A stretch of DNA of 64,000 nucleotides from Dinochytrium kinnereticum (lineage: Eukaryota > Chytridiomycota > Chytridiomycetes > Chytridiales > Chytridiaceae). The notes below the pieces were generated by a model that worked only from the letters and a program-made list of their open reading frames with translations, ran no database searches and had not been told where the DNA came from. The first letter of the stretch is position 1. Every line of letters begins with the position of its first letter. Where the stretch lies: positions 210,171 through 274,170 of the forward strand of contig JADGJT010000001.1 of the NCBI GenBank assembly GCA_027604005.1, read 5' to 3'. Shown here in pieces: positions 1 through 12,290 of the stretch. Position numbers and translations under genes: made by a program.

Positions 1-1427
1 ATCAATCTTACTCAACTTTGCCCTCAAATCCACATTATCCCCACCACCCGCCCCCTCCGTCTCCACAACCACCAAAGGCTGAACAGGCTGAACAGCCGAC
101 ACCCCCCTCGCTTTCTGCAGCGAAGAATGAGTGATAGTCGCGGGTGAGGGATCCATCGTCGTCGTCGTCGTCGTCGTGGTCGCAACGGGGGGTGACGGCC
201 GATGATGAAAATGTGGGTGAAATATCTGCTGTTGCTGTTGTTGCTGCTGTTGAGCAAACGGTGTCGAAAATTCAACAGGGGTGATTGGAATAGGGGTGGA
301 GGTTGCCGTTGAGCTCGGAGGGCTTAGACAGATGGATGTAGATGACGACTGAGTTTGACCACCACCCATCAGGCCGTGCAAGTTTGACGTGGTGGAGGGG
401 GAGGACGTTGCGGATGTGTTTGTTGAACCTCCTCCTGTTGAGCCTCCTCCTTGTGACAGAGCAAGATTGGTCATTCCCCCGGGACTTCGCGATGGTACCA
501 GTGGGGAGGTGTTGGAGATCGTAGGGGTTGGGATGAGGGTTGGGTGGAGGTGGGGATGGGGTAGGAGGGAGGGATGGGGTAGGGATGTGTGGTAGGGGAT
601 TGGGAGGGTGGGGAGTGCGTAGGGGTTGGGGTGGGGTGGGTGGTGGTGCGGGTGTAGGTGGTGGTGGGAGGAGGGATGTGTGGATGGGGAGGTGGAGGGC
701 AGGGTGCTCACGGAAGAGAGATGTCGCGTCCTCTCCAGCTCGTTTTCGAGGTCCGCCACTCGATTTCGTAGGGTGACTGGTTGGAGTGAAGTTGTGTGGG
801 AGGTAAGGATTAGCGTCAACCTTAACCGCCAACGATGCTTCCGAAAAATAAACAAACAAAAAAACAAACAAAAAATGCCCCTCCCCACCCTCTTAACCTT
901 CCCCAGACAACGAGCAAAACAGAAACCGCCAAAACCATAACTTACTGATATAGTCTCTCGCCTTCTCCATAATAAGAATCGTGGAAGGTTTATCCATCGA
1001 CAAGGATGGGATACTATCCTTCAAAAGCGTCAAAGCCTGTCTCTGATTGAATCGTCTCTTTCTTTCCAAAGCGTTATGGTTCGCGCGTTTCGGCTTCCGC
1101 TTTCCGGGTCTTCCAATAACAAAGAAAAAGAAAAAGAAAAAAAATAGGGCAAAAACGGTTAGAGAAAAAGAAAAAATGAATATATGGAGGAAGGGGTAGT
1201 GTGTGAGTTTGTGTGAGAGGTTCGAGGAAGAAGAGGAGGAGTGGAGAGGCAGCAACTTACCCTCCGAGAATGGGCGAGGTGGGTGAGGGGGAGAGAGACG
1301 CGTTCCCGCTGCCTGACGCCTGGTGGTAGACGTGTGATATGGACGACGATCCTTGCTGCTGTTGCAGCGGCATGGAGGTCAAAAGCTGCTCATCGTCGTC
1401 GCTCCCCGAGTCCTCGCAGTCGGCCAT
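1..1427 (-). CDS. Max-like bHLH leucine-zipper transcription factor (3' end outside window)
   Basis: Predicted E-box-binding nuclear regulator. Three exons are seen: 1427-1261, 1109-946 and 776 to the window edge, with GTAAGT donors and frame kept across both introns; at least 369 codons are visible. The basic region reads HNALERKRR, carrying the His/Glu/Arg spacing of Myc/Max-class proteins that bind CACGTG. It is followed by helix 1 (LLKDSIPSL), a loop, and helix 2 (ILIMEKARDYI) that runs across intron 2 into a short zipper (TLRNRVADLENELERT). The rest is rich in Ser, Pro, Thr, His and Gln, with a Gln8 run and a Thr8 run. The N-terminus is acidic (MADCEDSGSDDDE). The stop codon is not in the window. 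Class assignment rests on the basic region; the target genes are unknown. Confidence 0.85.
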
Positions 1428-3315
1428 CGCTCACAAGCAAGCAAAATGAATATTCCACGGAATAATATCCCGAGCAAAAGATTCCAGGGGATATTAGCAG
1501 CCGCTGGTCACACAAAGTCCCAGCGAAATGAAAGGACCAAAATTTCCTTTTTCCTGACGCTCAGCCAATGGCGCGAGAGGATGAGGCTTTGCCTGCTGTC
1601 AGGAGAGAGCGGCTCTTGGCGCTGACGCTGACTGACTGACGAGGACCCAAGCCTTGGATGCGGTCGATGCACCGGCGGATGTTGCGTTGCTTGGCTGCAG
1701 AGGGGCGACTGGACGGCGGTTGGCTGGTTGGCGTTGACTGGAGTGTGAGAGGTTGTGAGTGTGGATGGATGATGGATGCGGTGGATGTTCCGTCGGTTCA
1801 AAGGCTTTGTTTTCAACCAGGTACGATGAGGAGGGACGGAGGAGCGGTGGTTGTTGTGCTTGCTGTGTGATCTTTCTTCCGATGGCCCTCAGTGTTCACG
1901 AGACATTTTCCACCCTCAGGATGTGCTTGAATGGCTCCCCTTTTTTGCTTCCGCCGGTGAATGGGTGGATGAATGGGAGTGGATGTGTGTGCGTGTGTGT
2001 GTGTGTGTTTGCGGGTGTGTGGAAAGGTCCGTCCCTTCTCTGCTGCAAGCACTCTCTTGTCTAAAAGTCTAGGCCGATCTTCTGGCGGTGGTGGCTCCAG
2101 GTCCCTCCCTTTCCGTGCTTCCTTCAGCGTTCGTTCGCTCGTTCGTTCGTTTGTCTGGAGGGATGCGTTGGTTGGGGGGTATGCAGCAGCAAGCACAGAG
2201 AGAGGTGTGAGGTTTGGCGGTGAGGGATGGATTGAGGTGTCGGTCGGTTGAAGGGGGGGATTAAAATGTTTGTTCTTTATTATTATTATTTTAAAAGAAA
2301 GAAAATGAATGAATTAATAATAATAATAAAATTCTTCTTTCGGTAATATTTAAAGCAGCAGTCGCACAATCATGCATCACCAGGCAGTCCGTCTGTGTCT
2401 GTTTCCAGTGGCTTTTATTTTTACATTCTTCAAACTGTTTTGGTTGGTTTGGTTGGTTGTGGGATGAAACAGACCTCTGCTGCTCTCTCTTCTTTTATTT
2501 TATTTATTTTATTATTGTGAAACGCTCGCTCTCCCTTCTCCGCCCAGTGCTGCTGAAACAACCGCAAATCGGCGCTCCCCTCAACTATAGTATTGTGTTT
2601 TATTTTTCATTACTGGTTGACCGCAGTGGACAGAGGAGGAGGAGGAGGAGGAGGAGGAGGAGGTGATGCAGTCGCGCCTCTCTCCTGGTCATCATCACAC
2701 AACTGTGAAACATGCTGTTTTACCACCTACCCAAAATAGGAGACTGCTGCTGCACCAGGGGAGTAGTCACAGAAAGGCGGGCTGAGCTGCCGCATCAAGG
2801 CGGTGCTCGCTGTAGAGAGTGCAACGCTGCTCTAGCCAGAGCGTGCTGCTGGACCAAGGCTAATCACTGCTGTATCAAGGAGAGTGCTGTTGCAGCGCGC
2901 TATTTAGTCACACAAATGACAACGATGTTTGTCCCACAGCCTGCAGCCAATCAGCGATGGCCGTCACTGTGTCTGCCATCAGACCGTGGGAAAGGCGCAA
3001 ACCGTCCAATTCAAAAAAAAAAAACTTTAAGAAATCCGTCTTGACGGACTCCTCTGATCCCCTCGTCTCTGCCACGTCAACCCAACCAACCTTCCCTGCG
3101 TCCCCGCTTTTTGACTTATTCACCTCCTCGCTGTCTGTGGCTGTTAGATACCGCACCCCCCTGCCCCGTCGTGGTGTGCTGGAGATTGTCTCACGGAGGT
3201 TTACTGTTGCTGGAACGCTGTCGAGTGATAGCCAACTTCCCTTGGAAGACAAACACCAACCAACCCCCCTTCCCCACCCTCCGCCAGAACCACCCTCACC
3301 AAACAAACCCTAACC
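1428..3315. other. Divergent intergenic region between the bHLH gene and the first PH-domain gene
   Basis: About 1.9 kb lies between two divergent start codons and should hold both promoters. Many short open frames occur here but none shows recognisable protein features. It contains simple repeats: a GT run near 1990-2011, GTTC tetranucleotides near 2126-2152, an ATT run near 2277-2292 and a purine-rich GAG run near 2632-2661. I see no RNA gene. Confidence 0.5.
2632..2661. repeat. GAG/AGG trinucleotide repeat
   Basis: An uninterrupted purine-only tract of about ten GAG units lies in the divergent promoter region. It is a simple-sequence repeat; a regulatory role is possible but not shown. 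Confidence 0.8.
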
Positions 3316-6300
3316 ATGGACCCCACCGCAACCTCAACTCCAACCCCCTCCTCACCCTCTCCCCACCCTCCCCTAAACCCTGGCCTGGACGCCATACTTC
3401 GCAAAGGCACCGTCACCCACAAACGACTCACTGGCAAATCCAGACGAAACCTACTTCTGGTGAAACCCTCTTCTACTGAGGATGTTTTGGCTATTAGGGA
3501 TGAGTTGGCGGCTCTGGAGAGAGGCAAGTCGGTGAGGTCTTTGGATGAGGCTTGGGGGGAGGGTGGAGGGCCTGGGGGTGGAGCTGTGGGTAGCAAGGGC
3601 GTTAGGGAGAAGGAGGTCGTTGCGTACGGCAATTTGGCCTTTTCTGCTGTTACTGGTGAGTTGTCCTGTCCTTTTCTTTCTTTCTTTCTTTTTTTTTTTT
3701 GAGATCTGTCGGTTGATGGTGTGCCGTTTGGTGTGGACATTCTGGTCTTTGAGACGATGTTTATGTTTGGGTCTTTTTAGAAGGGTGGCAGATATGGTCC
3801 TTTGATTGTGTCTGGACAGCGAGTCTCATGTCAAAAGTTGGCATTCTTTTCTTATAAGGTGGACCGCGATGCCTCGCATCCGGTAAAAAAGCATCAAACG
3901 AAAGAAGAGATCCTTGAACGTCATTGCTGAGAAATTTAAGCCTTCAACAGCATCTAATCATTTTCATCACTTCCCCTACTCCTCAAAAAAAACAACAACA
4001 AAAAATACCAAAACCAGGCAACCCCCTCCTGATCCTCGGAACATCCAAACGCACCTACATCCATTTCTCCAAAGTCGCCTACATCCAAGACGAATCTGAC
4101 CTTGGTCTCCCGTGCCAATTCACCATCGTCACCTCGACAAAGCAGGAATACAAATTCATCTGCGACACATCCCCAGATTACCAGCAATGGATCACCGTCC
4201 TCAAAGATGCCTATCGCGAGACCTTTGGCGTCGACCCCAATGACAGCGAGGATGGGGATCTGGACGCTGGTCGACGCCGGTCTTTGTCGCGCGGTGGGAG
4301 AAGGAACTCTTCTCAGGGAGGGAGGGCGAGGTCGAGCTCGACGGTTCGAGGCGGTGGGGATGGACGTCGAATGTCCACTGCTTCAAGGGGACCACCGTCG
4401 CGGTCTGTTGAGCGGGACGTCGGCAGTCGTGTTAGGGAATCGAGGGATCGTCTGTACGATGATGATGAACCCCGTGGACCTCCGAAAGGTCGCCCCGCGT
4501 CCGTCAGGTCTACTCGATCGAACACGTCCACACGTACAGCCACACCACGGGCTCCAGGAGACCAGTCCTCTTCGTCAAGGTCGAGACCTAGTCGGTCGAA
4601 TCGCGGGGGACCGAGAGCCCCTGGTGATGGGGCCTCCCAACGTCGCTCCTCGTCGGCGGCGGGTCGTTATGATGACTCTGGCTCACGAAAATCCATTGGG
4701 AGTCGAAATGGGCATGTCGAGGGTGGGCCGGATGCGCATCGCTGGGAGGGTGGGGACGCGGAGGATGATGATGGGAGAAGCGTGAGGTCTTCCAGGTCCG
4801 TCTCTCTTCCGAGGAATGTGATGGGCCCGAATGGACAGCCGCTGAGATCCTCGTTGTCGAGAAACAAGTCGAGCAGCACCGGTGCGTTGCAGAATGTGCC
4901 TTCCGCTTCCTCTGTCAAACCGAGTCGATTGATCGAGGGTGGGAGCGATGAGGTTTATGAAATTGCAAAGATGGCCATGGAGACTGGATTGGTCGACGCT
5001 CCGCCGCCGTCACCGGCTGTCCCTTCTGAGACTCTTCGGAGCTTGGATCCCCCGACTCCAATGGGTGCGGGTGGCGAGGGAAGTGTTGAGTCTGTTAGAA
5101 AGGGATCAACGGCCTCGTCCAACCCTTCGTATGAGGCTCCAGCCAAACGGCCCCCAGGCCATGCGCTGAAAGCCGGGTTTGCTACACGAAGCGGATCGTT
5201 GGTTCGGTTCTCGGGGTACGATGAGAGTATCGTTATCTCTCCCGATGACGCCGTTCACCTCCGTCGACCGACTCTGAGAGCCAACTCTGTGACAGACGTG
5301 ACCCCCATCGACTCGCCTAGACCCTTCAAACAACCCCAATCATCTTCATCACCTTCCCTCCCTTCCTCGACATCCTCCACTTCGTCCCCCGCCGCCGCGT
5401 CCCCACGCACCTCCATCGCGCTCGACAGACGTCGTCCACCCGCGAGCCCTGCGCCGAAGCAACGAACCCGAACACCCTCGCTCGCGGATCAGAGACGTGT
5501 CGTCAATTCACTGTTTGATGATTCCTCCGCCTCGGAGAGGGGCCGATCTAACCCTATTGCTGCGGGGGACGGGCTAGTCAGGGCTACACCTGCTGGGAGG
5601 GATCGATCTGGATCTCGCGGTCCGCAGATGAGGGCGTCGAGCTCATTGGGGATGGTGGCTTCGACTCGTGGGAGGGATGCGGAGGTTTCGTCCATCGGCT
5701 CACGGGCGTCGAGGTCTAGCAGTGTTGGGGGGAGGGTTCCGTCGTCGACCAGACGGAGGGGATCCAATGCGTCCAATGCTAGCACTATTAAGGCGGGAGC
5801 TGCTGCTGCTGCTACCCCCTCGGTTGGGGTTGAGAAGGAGAAGAGCAGGTTTGGGTTTGCATCGCTTTTTGGGGGCGGGGGAAGGAAGGGTGATGGTGGG
5901 GAGGAGGGGAACTCCCCCACACCTGGACGACGACGGTCTTCTTCTTCATCGTCTGTTGGGACCTCTGGACCAGGATTGATGGCATCGTTGACGCTTGTTC
6001 CGTCTGTTAGGGTTGATCGGACCGCGTCGCTCGCCAGCATGTTTCGGAAGACCGCAAAGGATATGACGAAACCGTCGGCTTCGGGGTTGGTTGGTGATGG
6101 TGGGAGGGTGGTGAGTCCGAGGGGAACCGCGAGCGCCGCTCATGAGCTTGTCATGGCTGCTAATGGGGTCATGGAGGTTTCGCCTGTCACTCCGCTTACT
6201 CCATTGGGGGGGTTGCCTTCTCCTCCTGTTGCAGCTTTGACACAATCTCCCCTCAATGATTCCATCCCACACGATGTAGTTCAAGACCCCATCTCTCAAG

Positions 6301-7418
6301 ACCAATCAGTCGTCCAAGACCCCGTCCCCAACGACCACGCAGTCATTCAAGACCCAATCCCCCAACCCCCAACCCCCGCACCAACCCAAAACCCCATCCT
6401 CCAATCCTCAACCCACCAAATCGTCGAAGAACCCACACCCATGTCTGCCCAATCCCATCCGCATGAAGCCTTACCACCCCCAACCTCAAGCCCCGCGCCA
6501 ACCTTCGCGTCCCTCAGACCCCCGGTGCCGCCCAGCAGCCCCGTGTCGGTCTCGACGAGCTCATCGGGGGGGACTTTAATGCAGGAGTCGGTCCGACCCG
6601 CGACGGGGGGTGGTGTGATGAGGTCGCCTTTAGTTGTTAGGGGCGATGGGGCGTCGTCGGTGTCCGGGGGGTCGGTTTGTGATCGGGAGTCGATGGATTC
6701 GGATTCCGAGGATGGGGAGGGAGGTGCGGGTGGGAGTGCGGAGAAGAGTGGCGCGGGAATGGCCTTGATGATGACACCACCTGATTCTGTACCGCCCTCG
6801 CCGGAGGTCACCCCCAAAGCGGAACCTCGACGTGTGGTTGTTGTTGAGGAGGAGATTGAGGAGGTGAGGGGTGGCGGTAATGGGGGGAGTGGGAAAAAGG
6901 TGTTTGGGATGTTGGGGGGAGCGTCCACGCCGGTTTTCTCCACCTCTCCTCCACCTCCCACTCCTCCATCAAGGACGGCTGTTGAACCTGGTCAAGTTCC
7001 GTTGACCGTCACATCGTCGTCTACCGAGAGGCCGCAGGGAAATCCGAGCGCTTTTCGAAAGGCTTTTGAGACGTTTAACAGGAAGGTGAGGGAGTTTGGC
7101 GGGGGGGATGCGGGGAAATCTTTGCCTGCTTCTCCTGCTGTTGGTGCCAAGGTGGCGACGTATGGGTCTTCCCCTGCTGCTGTCGTGAAGGTTGGGTTGA
7201 ATGCACCACCGAACCCCGCACCTAGTAATCCGGTTATGGCGGGAAGTGAGTTGGATGTGGTTTTGGGGGGAAATGTTGATGGGGCGAGCCCGAAGGCTCT
7301 GAGAAGATTGGGGATTGTGGTGAAGGAGGAGGAGGAGAAGGGTGAAGAGGAGGAGGAGGAGGATGAGGAGGTTTTGAGACGGAGGAGGGAGGCGAAGGGG
7401 AAGGCTAGGGCTGAGTGA
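3316..7418 (+). CDS. PH-domain protein with long Ser/Arg/Pro-rich low-complexity tail
   Basis: Two exons, 3316-3655 and 4018-7418, give a protein of about 1246 residues. The donor splits a Gly codon (phase 1) and the acceptor CCAG restores the frame. The joined N-terminal 170 residues form a PH-like fold: ILRKGTVTHKR and NLLLV strands, then LLILGTSKRTYIHFSKV, FTIVTSTKQEYKFICD, and a closing helix with the usual Trp (QQWITVLKDAY). PH domains bind phosphoinositides or proteins at membranes. The remaining ~1050 residues are disordered, rich in Ser, Arg, Pro and Gly, with a short repeat built on VVQDP near 6270-6360 and an acidic/basic C-terminus. The start is the first ATG (ACCATGG context) after an upstream in-frame stop. 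A cortical or signalling scaffold is plausible, but no specific function is claimed. Confidence 0.8.
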
Positions 7419-8745
7419 GGAAGTTTTGGGTATGGTTTTTCTTTTTTTTCTTGTGGGGGAGGTGGATTTGATGCGTGTTTGAATTATTATTATTTTTTTT
7501 TCTTCTTTGCGGTGGATTTCTTCTTCTGTTTTTCTTTTATTCGTCGTGGGATGTGTGGGTGAAGACAGACTCTTTACTTTTTATTCTGGTGGAAGTGGTG
7601 GGTGTGGGGGTTTTCTTAATTTTTTATTTTATTTTTTTGGTGTGGTCCTCTCTTTACTCTTTTTCTTTTCTCTTTAATGTTGTGGTTAAACCGCCTTTTC
7701 GAATTAGTTTGGTTTGGACCTCTTTTAATGAATGGCCTTTTTGAATTTCCCCCCCCCCCCCCCTTTTTTCCTTCTTTTTTTGTTTTGAATCAGTCAGTTG
7801 TTGCACTTTGTCTTTGGCCGTTGTTGTCTTTTTTTTTTCAGTGCCGCTTCTTCATAATTGTTCCTGTTTTTGGAACCACCTTCTCTTCTTTATCTCTCTC
7901 TTTTTTTTCGCCTCTTGTTTTCTTCTTTACTCGTCCGTTCAGTCGTAGCCGTTATTTAAGTTGTTTTTTCGAGTGGTGCTGTGGAGGGTTGATCCTCTTC
8001 TTCTTAGTTGTGTTTTTGTGAACTTGGTGCCGTTCGTTGTTCTTGAGGCGGTGAAGAAAATGTGGGATGCTACACACTGCAGTGTTTTATTGAGTTTTGA
8101 GGCGAAGGTTATTTGGCCTCGTCATGTCAGCCAGCCGTCGGCGTCATTGCCGCGTTAACTGTTCGCTCAAGGAATGGCGCTCAGAACGAGTCTAAAGACG
8201 GAGCATCACCGCCAAAGAAAGAACTTTAACCTGAGCTTTGTGGACTTTGAATTTCTCACCAAAAGACAAACTGGCGGAGTTTGGTTTTGGTTTTGTTTTT
8301 CTGGCTTTTTTTTTTGTTCGTTCATTTCGGAGATTGTGTCTGCTGGGGTGGGTTGGTTGGCTCGTTGGCGGCACTGCTTGCGGGTGACTCCACAAACATG
8401 CGGCGAGCAAGAAAGAGACGAGATTCATTATTATTATTATTATTGCCTTTCCTTTTCATAACTCATTTGTTTTGGCAAAAAAACAAACGACGAGGCCCTT
8501 GCGACGGGACGACGACTCGACGCTGAGCGATCATTGCAACGACGTTAGCGACTGTCCTTGGGTTTGGGAGATCTGAGGTAGTCGGGAGCTTTGGGCTGGT
8601 GGGGTTTACCTGACAAAAGAGGCTTGGAGGGTTTGTGCGTAGATCCATTGCCGACTCTCTCCTTAAACAGTTGGCCCCCACCCACCCCCCTTCATCCCAG
8701 GCACCGACACAACAAAACCACGCAAGCAAGTTTGAAATTTGAAAC
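7419..8745. other. Intergenic region, T-rich
   Basis: This holds the 3' flank of the PH-domain gene and the promoter of the tyrosinase gene. It is dominated by T-rich tracts on the + strand, a C13-type homopolymer near 7748-7763 and an ATT run near 8428-8443. No convincing coding region was found. Confidence 0.5.
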
Positions 8746-11700
8746 ATGATCATGATGCCAGCGTCGTTTCTGGTTCTGAGCATGCTCGTCATCGCCGTTG
8801 ATGCCTTTCAGATCAAGTCCAGTGATGGATTGTGTTGGAGGTCGCGGGGGCTTGGATCACCGCTGGACTTGCAGAGATGTGATGAGACGGACCTCATGCA
8901 GGCTTTTGTTGTTGGACCTGAGGATGGGGTTGGGGCTGTGAGGATTTTGGATGCGGATGAGAATTGTTTGGATTTGTTTGATTGGAATCGGACTGTGGGG
9001 GCTCGGGTTGGGGTGGGTGGTCAATCACTTTTGTTTGCTTTTGAGTTTGCTCTTTCGTTCATTCGGTCTACGTGTTGCTTCATTTCGTGCTTTCAGGAAG
9101 ATGTGTTGGTTGTTTTTTTTGTTTTTTTTTGTTTTTTGTTTTTTTTGTTTAAACGCATCTTCATGTTTTAGATTTGGGAGTGTCAACCCAATGTTGGGAG
9201 AAGGCAGAATCAGCTTTTCAGGCTGACGGGATCGACTCAGATAAACTCTTTTTTTGTGCGGAGCGTTCTTTCAGGGTTATGCCTCGATTTTTCGGAGGGA
9301 AGTCGGCAAGTGAACAACACCATGATTCAGAGGTGAAAACCCCTCCTCTCCTTTTCACAGTGTTTAACATCTCCATTTCCAATTTAAAAAAGACCCTGCA
9401 CCTCTCAGCTCAGCCAAACGCACATTCTGAACATCACACCGCCTCTCATCACTGTGGGACATATCAAGTCCCCCCAGGGGCTTTGCTGGAGGTCTCAGGG
9501 GTCTGGTAATCCTGTTGATTTGCAGGTTTGCTCGAGTGAGGATGATTTGACTTTTGCTTTGGTGCCTTTTGGGTCGGGGATGTCGATTCGGAGTGTGGAT
9601 TTGAGCCTTTGCTTGGATGTTCAGAGGGGGGAACTAGGAGTTGGGGCGGGATTGATTGTAGGTTTTTTGTTTTTTGTTGTTGTTTTTGGCTTTGTCGGAG
9701 TGTGATGGGGTGGGATAGCCTAGTTGTTGATTACGTTTATGATCTTGCGTTATCTTTTATCTGATGGGTTCTTTCGGTAAAGATGTTTGAATGCAAGACC
9801 GACCCTCGAACCGCCTCAAACCAGATCTTCATCCCCACCGACATATTTAAGGACAACTCAACAACGGGATTCGCCAACCTCCTCTCAGGTTTCTGTGTCG
9901 ACCTTCCAGGCGGTCGCGAGCCTCTTATCGGAACGCAAATCGCTCAATGGTAAACCCTTCTAATCCTTCACGTATCCCAACCTTCTTACCCGCCGTTCTT
10001 CTAAGGTACTGCAACAACGAGCCGAACCAAATGTTCTTTGTCCCTGCGAGGAAAGAAACGTCACCTCCTTCCTCTTTTACACCAATTTTGACGTATGATG
10101 ATCCACCGCTTTGTTGGGACGTTGATTCGAGTGGGGCGGTTGTTGCGGGGGCGTGTGATGTTGCGAGGAATAGCCAGTGGTGGAGCTTGTCGTTCGGGCA
10201 GTTGGTTAATTTTAATACGACGAGGTGTGCGGACTTTTCGGCGGCGGATATGAGTGATGGGGCAGGGCTTGGGGTATGCTTATATTTTTTTTTTTTGGTT
10301 TTGTTTACTTCTCGTATAGTCTTTACTTCATAGAGGCGTAGTGAGAGGTTTTGCCGTTGTTTCTTGACATGTATTTCTGATGCTTCTTCCTTTTTTTTCT
10401 TTTTTTTTTCGTGCCGGATTAGACTTGGTCTTGTGGTAGCAGGTCAAATCAGTTTGTGATGCCGCAATACAATGGGTCGATTATTACTGGGCACTCATAC
10501 AAATGTATTGGGCTTCGGAATCCCTCTTGGAGTAACCACACAGCCGGGACAAGGATTGAGCAACGGTGACGATCCATTCATTTTAATTGCTTGGACGAGA
10601 TCTGACCTTCCACCTTTGTTAGATCTTGTGCTGGTTTAACCGGACAAACGTTCTTCGCACTCAACCCTTATGCATTTCGACAGACAGTTTCCACGACACC
10701 TTGCAAGGAGTTGACGGTTCGGAAGGAGTGGCGTGATATGACGGATGCGGAAAAGAGGCGGTTCATTAATGCTTTTAATGGGGTGAGGAGACTGCCATCC
10801 ACGGCAGGGAGGAGGAGTATTTTTGACGATCTGGTTGCCATTCATTCCATGTCCATTACCTACATTCATCAAGCGGTAATATGCTTCTTTCCTTTACTGC
10901 AACAAATAGCTAACCAATCTCACTCTCTAGCCCGTTTTTCTCCCATGGCATCGCGCTCTTTTGGAAAAACTCGAAACCCTTCTTCAACAGGTCGACAGCA
11001 CCGTGACAATCCCCTACTGGGACTGGGGCCACGACGGTCAAAACCCCCTCGCGAACACCAACATCTTCTCCTCCTCCGACCTCTCTTTTGGAACAAGAGG
11101 GGACCCTTCCTCATCACCTCCATGCGTGACAGATGGGTTTGCGAGAAACTGGACATCGAATTTCGGTGCATGTCTGTCGAGGAATTACACGGATGGGTTC
11201 ACCCTGTATGACACGTCCGTGATCGCGCCTTTGACAAACAATACCCCGGATTTTGCGAGCTTTGCTGGACCGTTGGAGACTGCGCATAATATTGTGCATT
11301 ATTATACTGGGGGATTTGGGACGGATTTGTTTTTCATTGATCTTTCGCCGAATGATCCGTTGTTCTTTTTGTTGCATGCGAATGTTGGTAAGTAGGGCTG
11401 GGTGGTTTTATTTTATTGTTTTATTCTTCTTTTCCGGATGGGTGCAGTTCTTGGTCACTTATTAATCATCGTAGACCGGTACTGGTACCTCTGGCAAAAA
11501 TCACACCCCGCCATCCCTACCCAATACATAGGAAGCGCCCAGCTCCCTCCCTTCTCAGGCAACAACATCGAGGTCTCTAAAGACGATATCATGCCTGGTT
11601 TCAATCTCCCGGTTTCCGCTGCCCTTCTAGTAGACGGTGGAGGTCTTTACTGTAGCTCCTACCAACCCTATTCCAAATCAAATGCCTCTCCTTTCCGCCG

Positions 11701-12091
11701 TCGTCGATCTGTACCGTCGCTGGATACGCCGGTTGGATCAGGAAAACATGGGACGCTGAAACGCGTGCCTCCTGGTACCCTTCCGGAAGATTACATCCTG
11801 GAGCAGCATGCCAGGGTGACTGGGGCTTTGGAGGGGAAAGTTGCAGGGGGTAAGATGGTTATGGGGAAGGGAAATGTAGTAGGGGCTTTGGGGGTTGGAT
11901 TGAGTGGGACTGTGGCTGATTTACCGAAACCAGCGGATCCTGTTAGGAGGATTAGGGAGAATGAAGCTGTGCTGAGATCCATTGCGAGTCAGTTTGATGA
12001 AGAGATGGATAAATATTTTTCGACGCATGGTGGAGCTAATTATGCAGAGGCTTTTGGAAGCGTGTTGAGGGGATGGGTTTGGAAAGGATGA
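8746..12091 (+). CDS. Secreted tyrosinase with N-terminal ricin-like lectin repeats
   Basis: Nine exons (8746-9012, 9172-9332, 9414-9657, 9783-9949, 10006-10273, 10423-10565, 10623-10875, 10931-11387, 11475-12091) give about 858 residues. A signal peptide (FLVLSMLVIAVDA) comes first. Residues ~20-415 hold repeated beta-trefoil-like units: SSDGLCWRS..PLDLQRC is echoed by SPQGLCWRS..PVDLQVC, followed by a third unit with LCWDVD and NSQWW. The tyrosinase core follows. CuA ligands are His491, His499 and His508 (FLPWHR); CuB ligands are His620, His624 (AHNIVHYY) and His650 (FLLHANVDRYW). The expected type-3 copper chemistry is oxidation of monophenols and diphenols to quinones, feeding melanin or protein cross-linking. 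After the core, an RRRR site at 11696-11707 looks like the Kex2-type site that removes the inhibitory C-terminal domain of fungal tyrosinases. All ligands are intact, so it should be active. Confidence 0.9.
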
Positions 12092-12290
12092 GTTTTTTAT
12101 TGGCGGAGCAACTGGTTCTCCGTCTGTTCTCTTCTTCTTCTTCTTCTTTTATTTTTAAACATCTGTATTTGCCATTTGCTTATTTATTTACATATGCTAT
12201 TTAGTCTTGATTCCTTTCAACCCCTCTCGTAAATCCCATCATCCCAGCACCTGAACCTGTATTTACCTATCACGTTTCTCCCCATCTTAA

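Noticed and set aside
272..871. 199-residue Pro-rich minus-strand frame
   Set aside because: It is frame-shifted relative to the bHLH-zipper exon 3, whose frame continues the DNA-binding domain through a consensus splice junction.
5489..6961. Long minus-strand open frames opposite the first PH-domain gene
   Set aside because: They are antisense to a long Ser/Arg/Pro-rich coding exon. Their composition mirrors it and they have no start context or domains.
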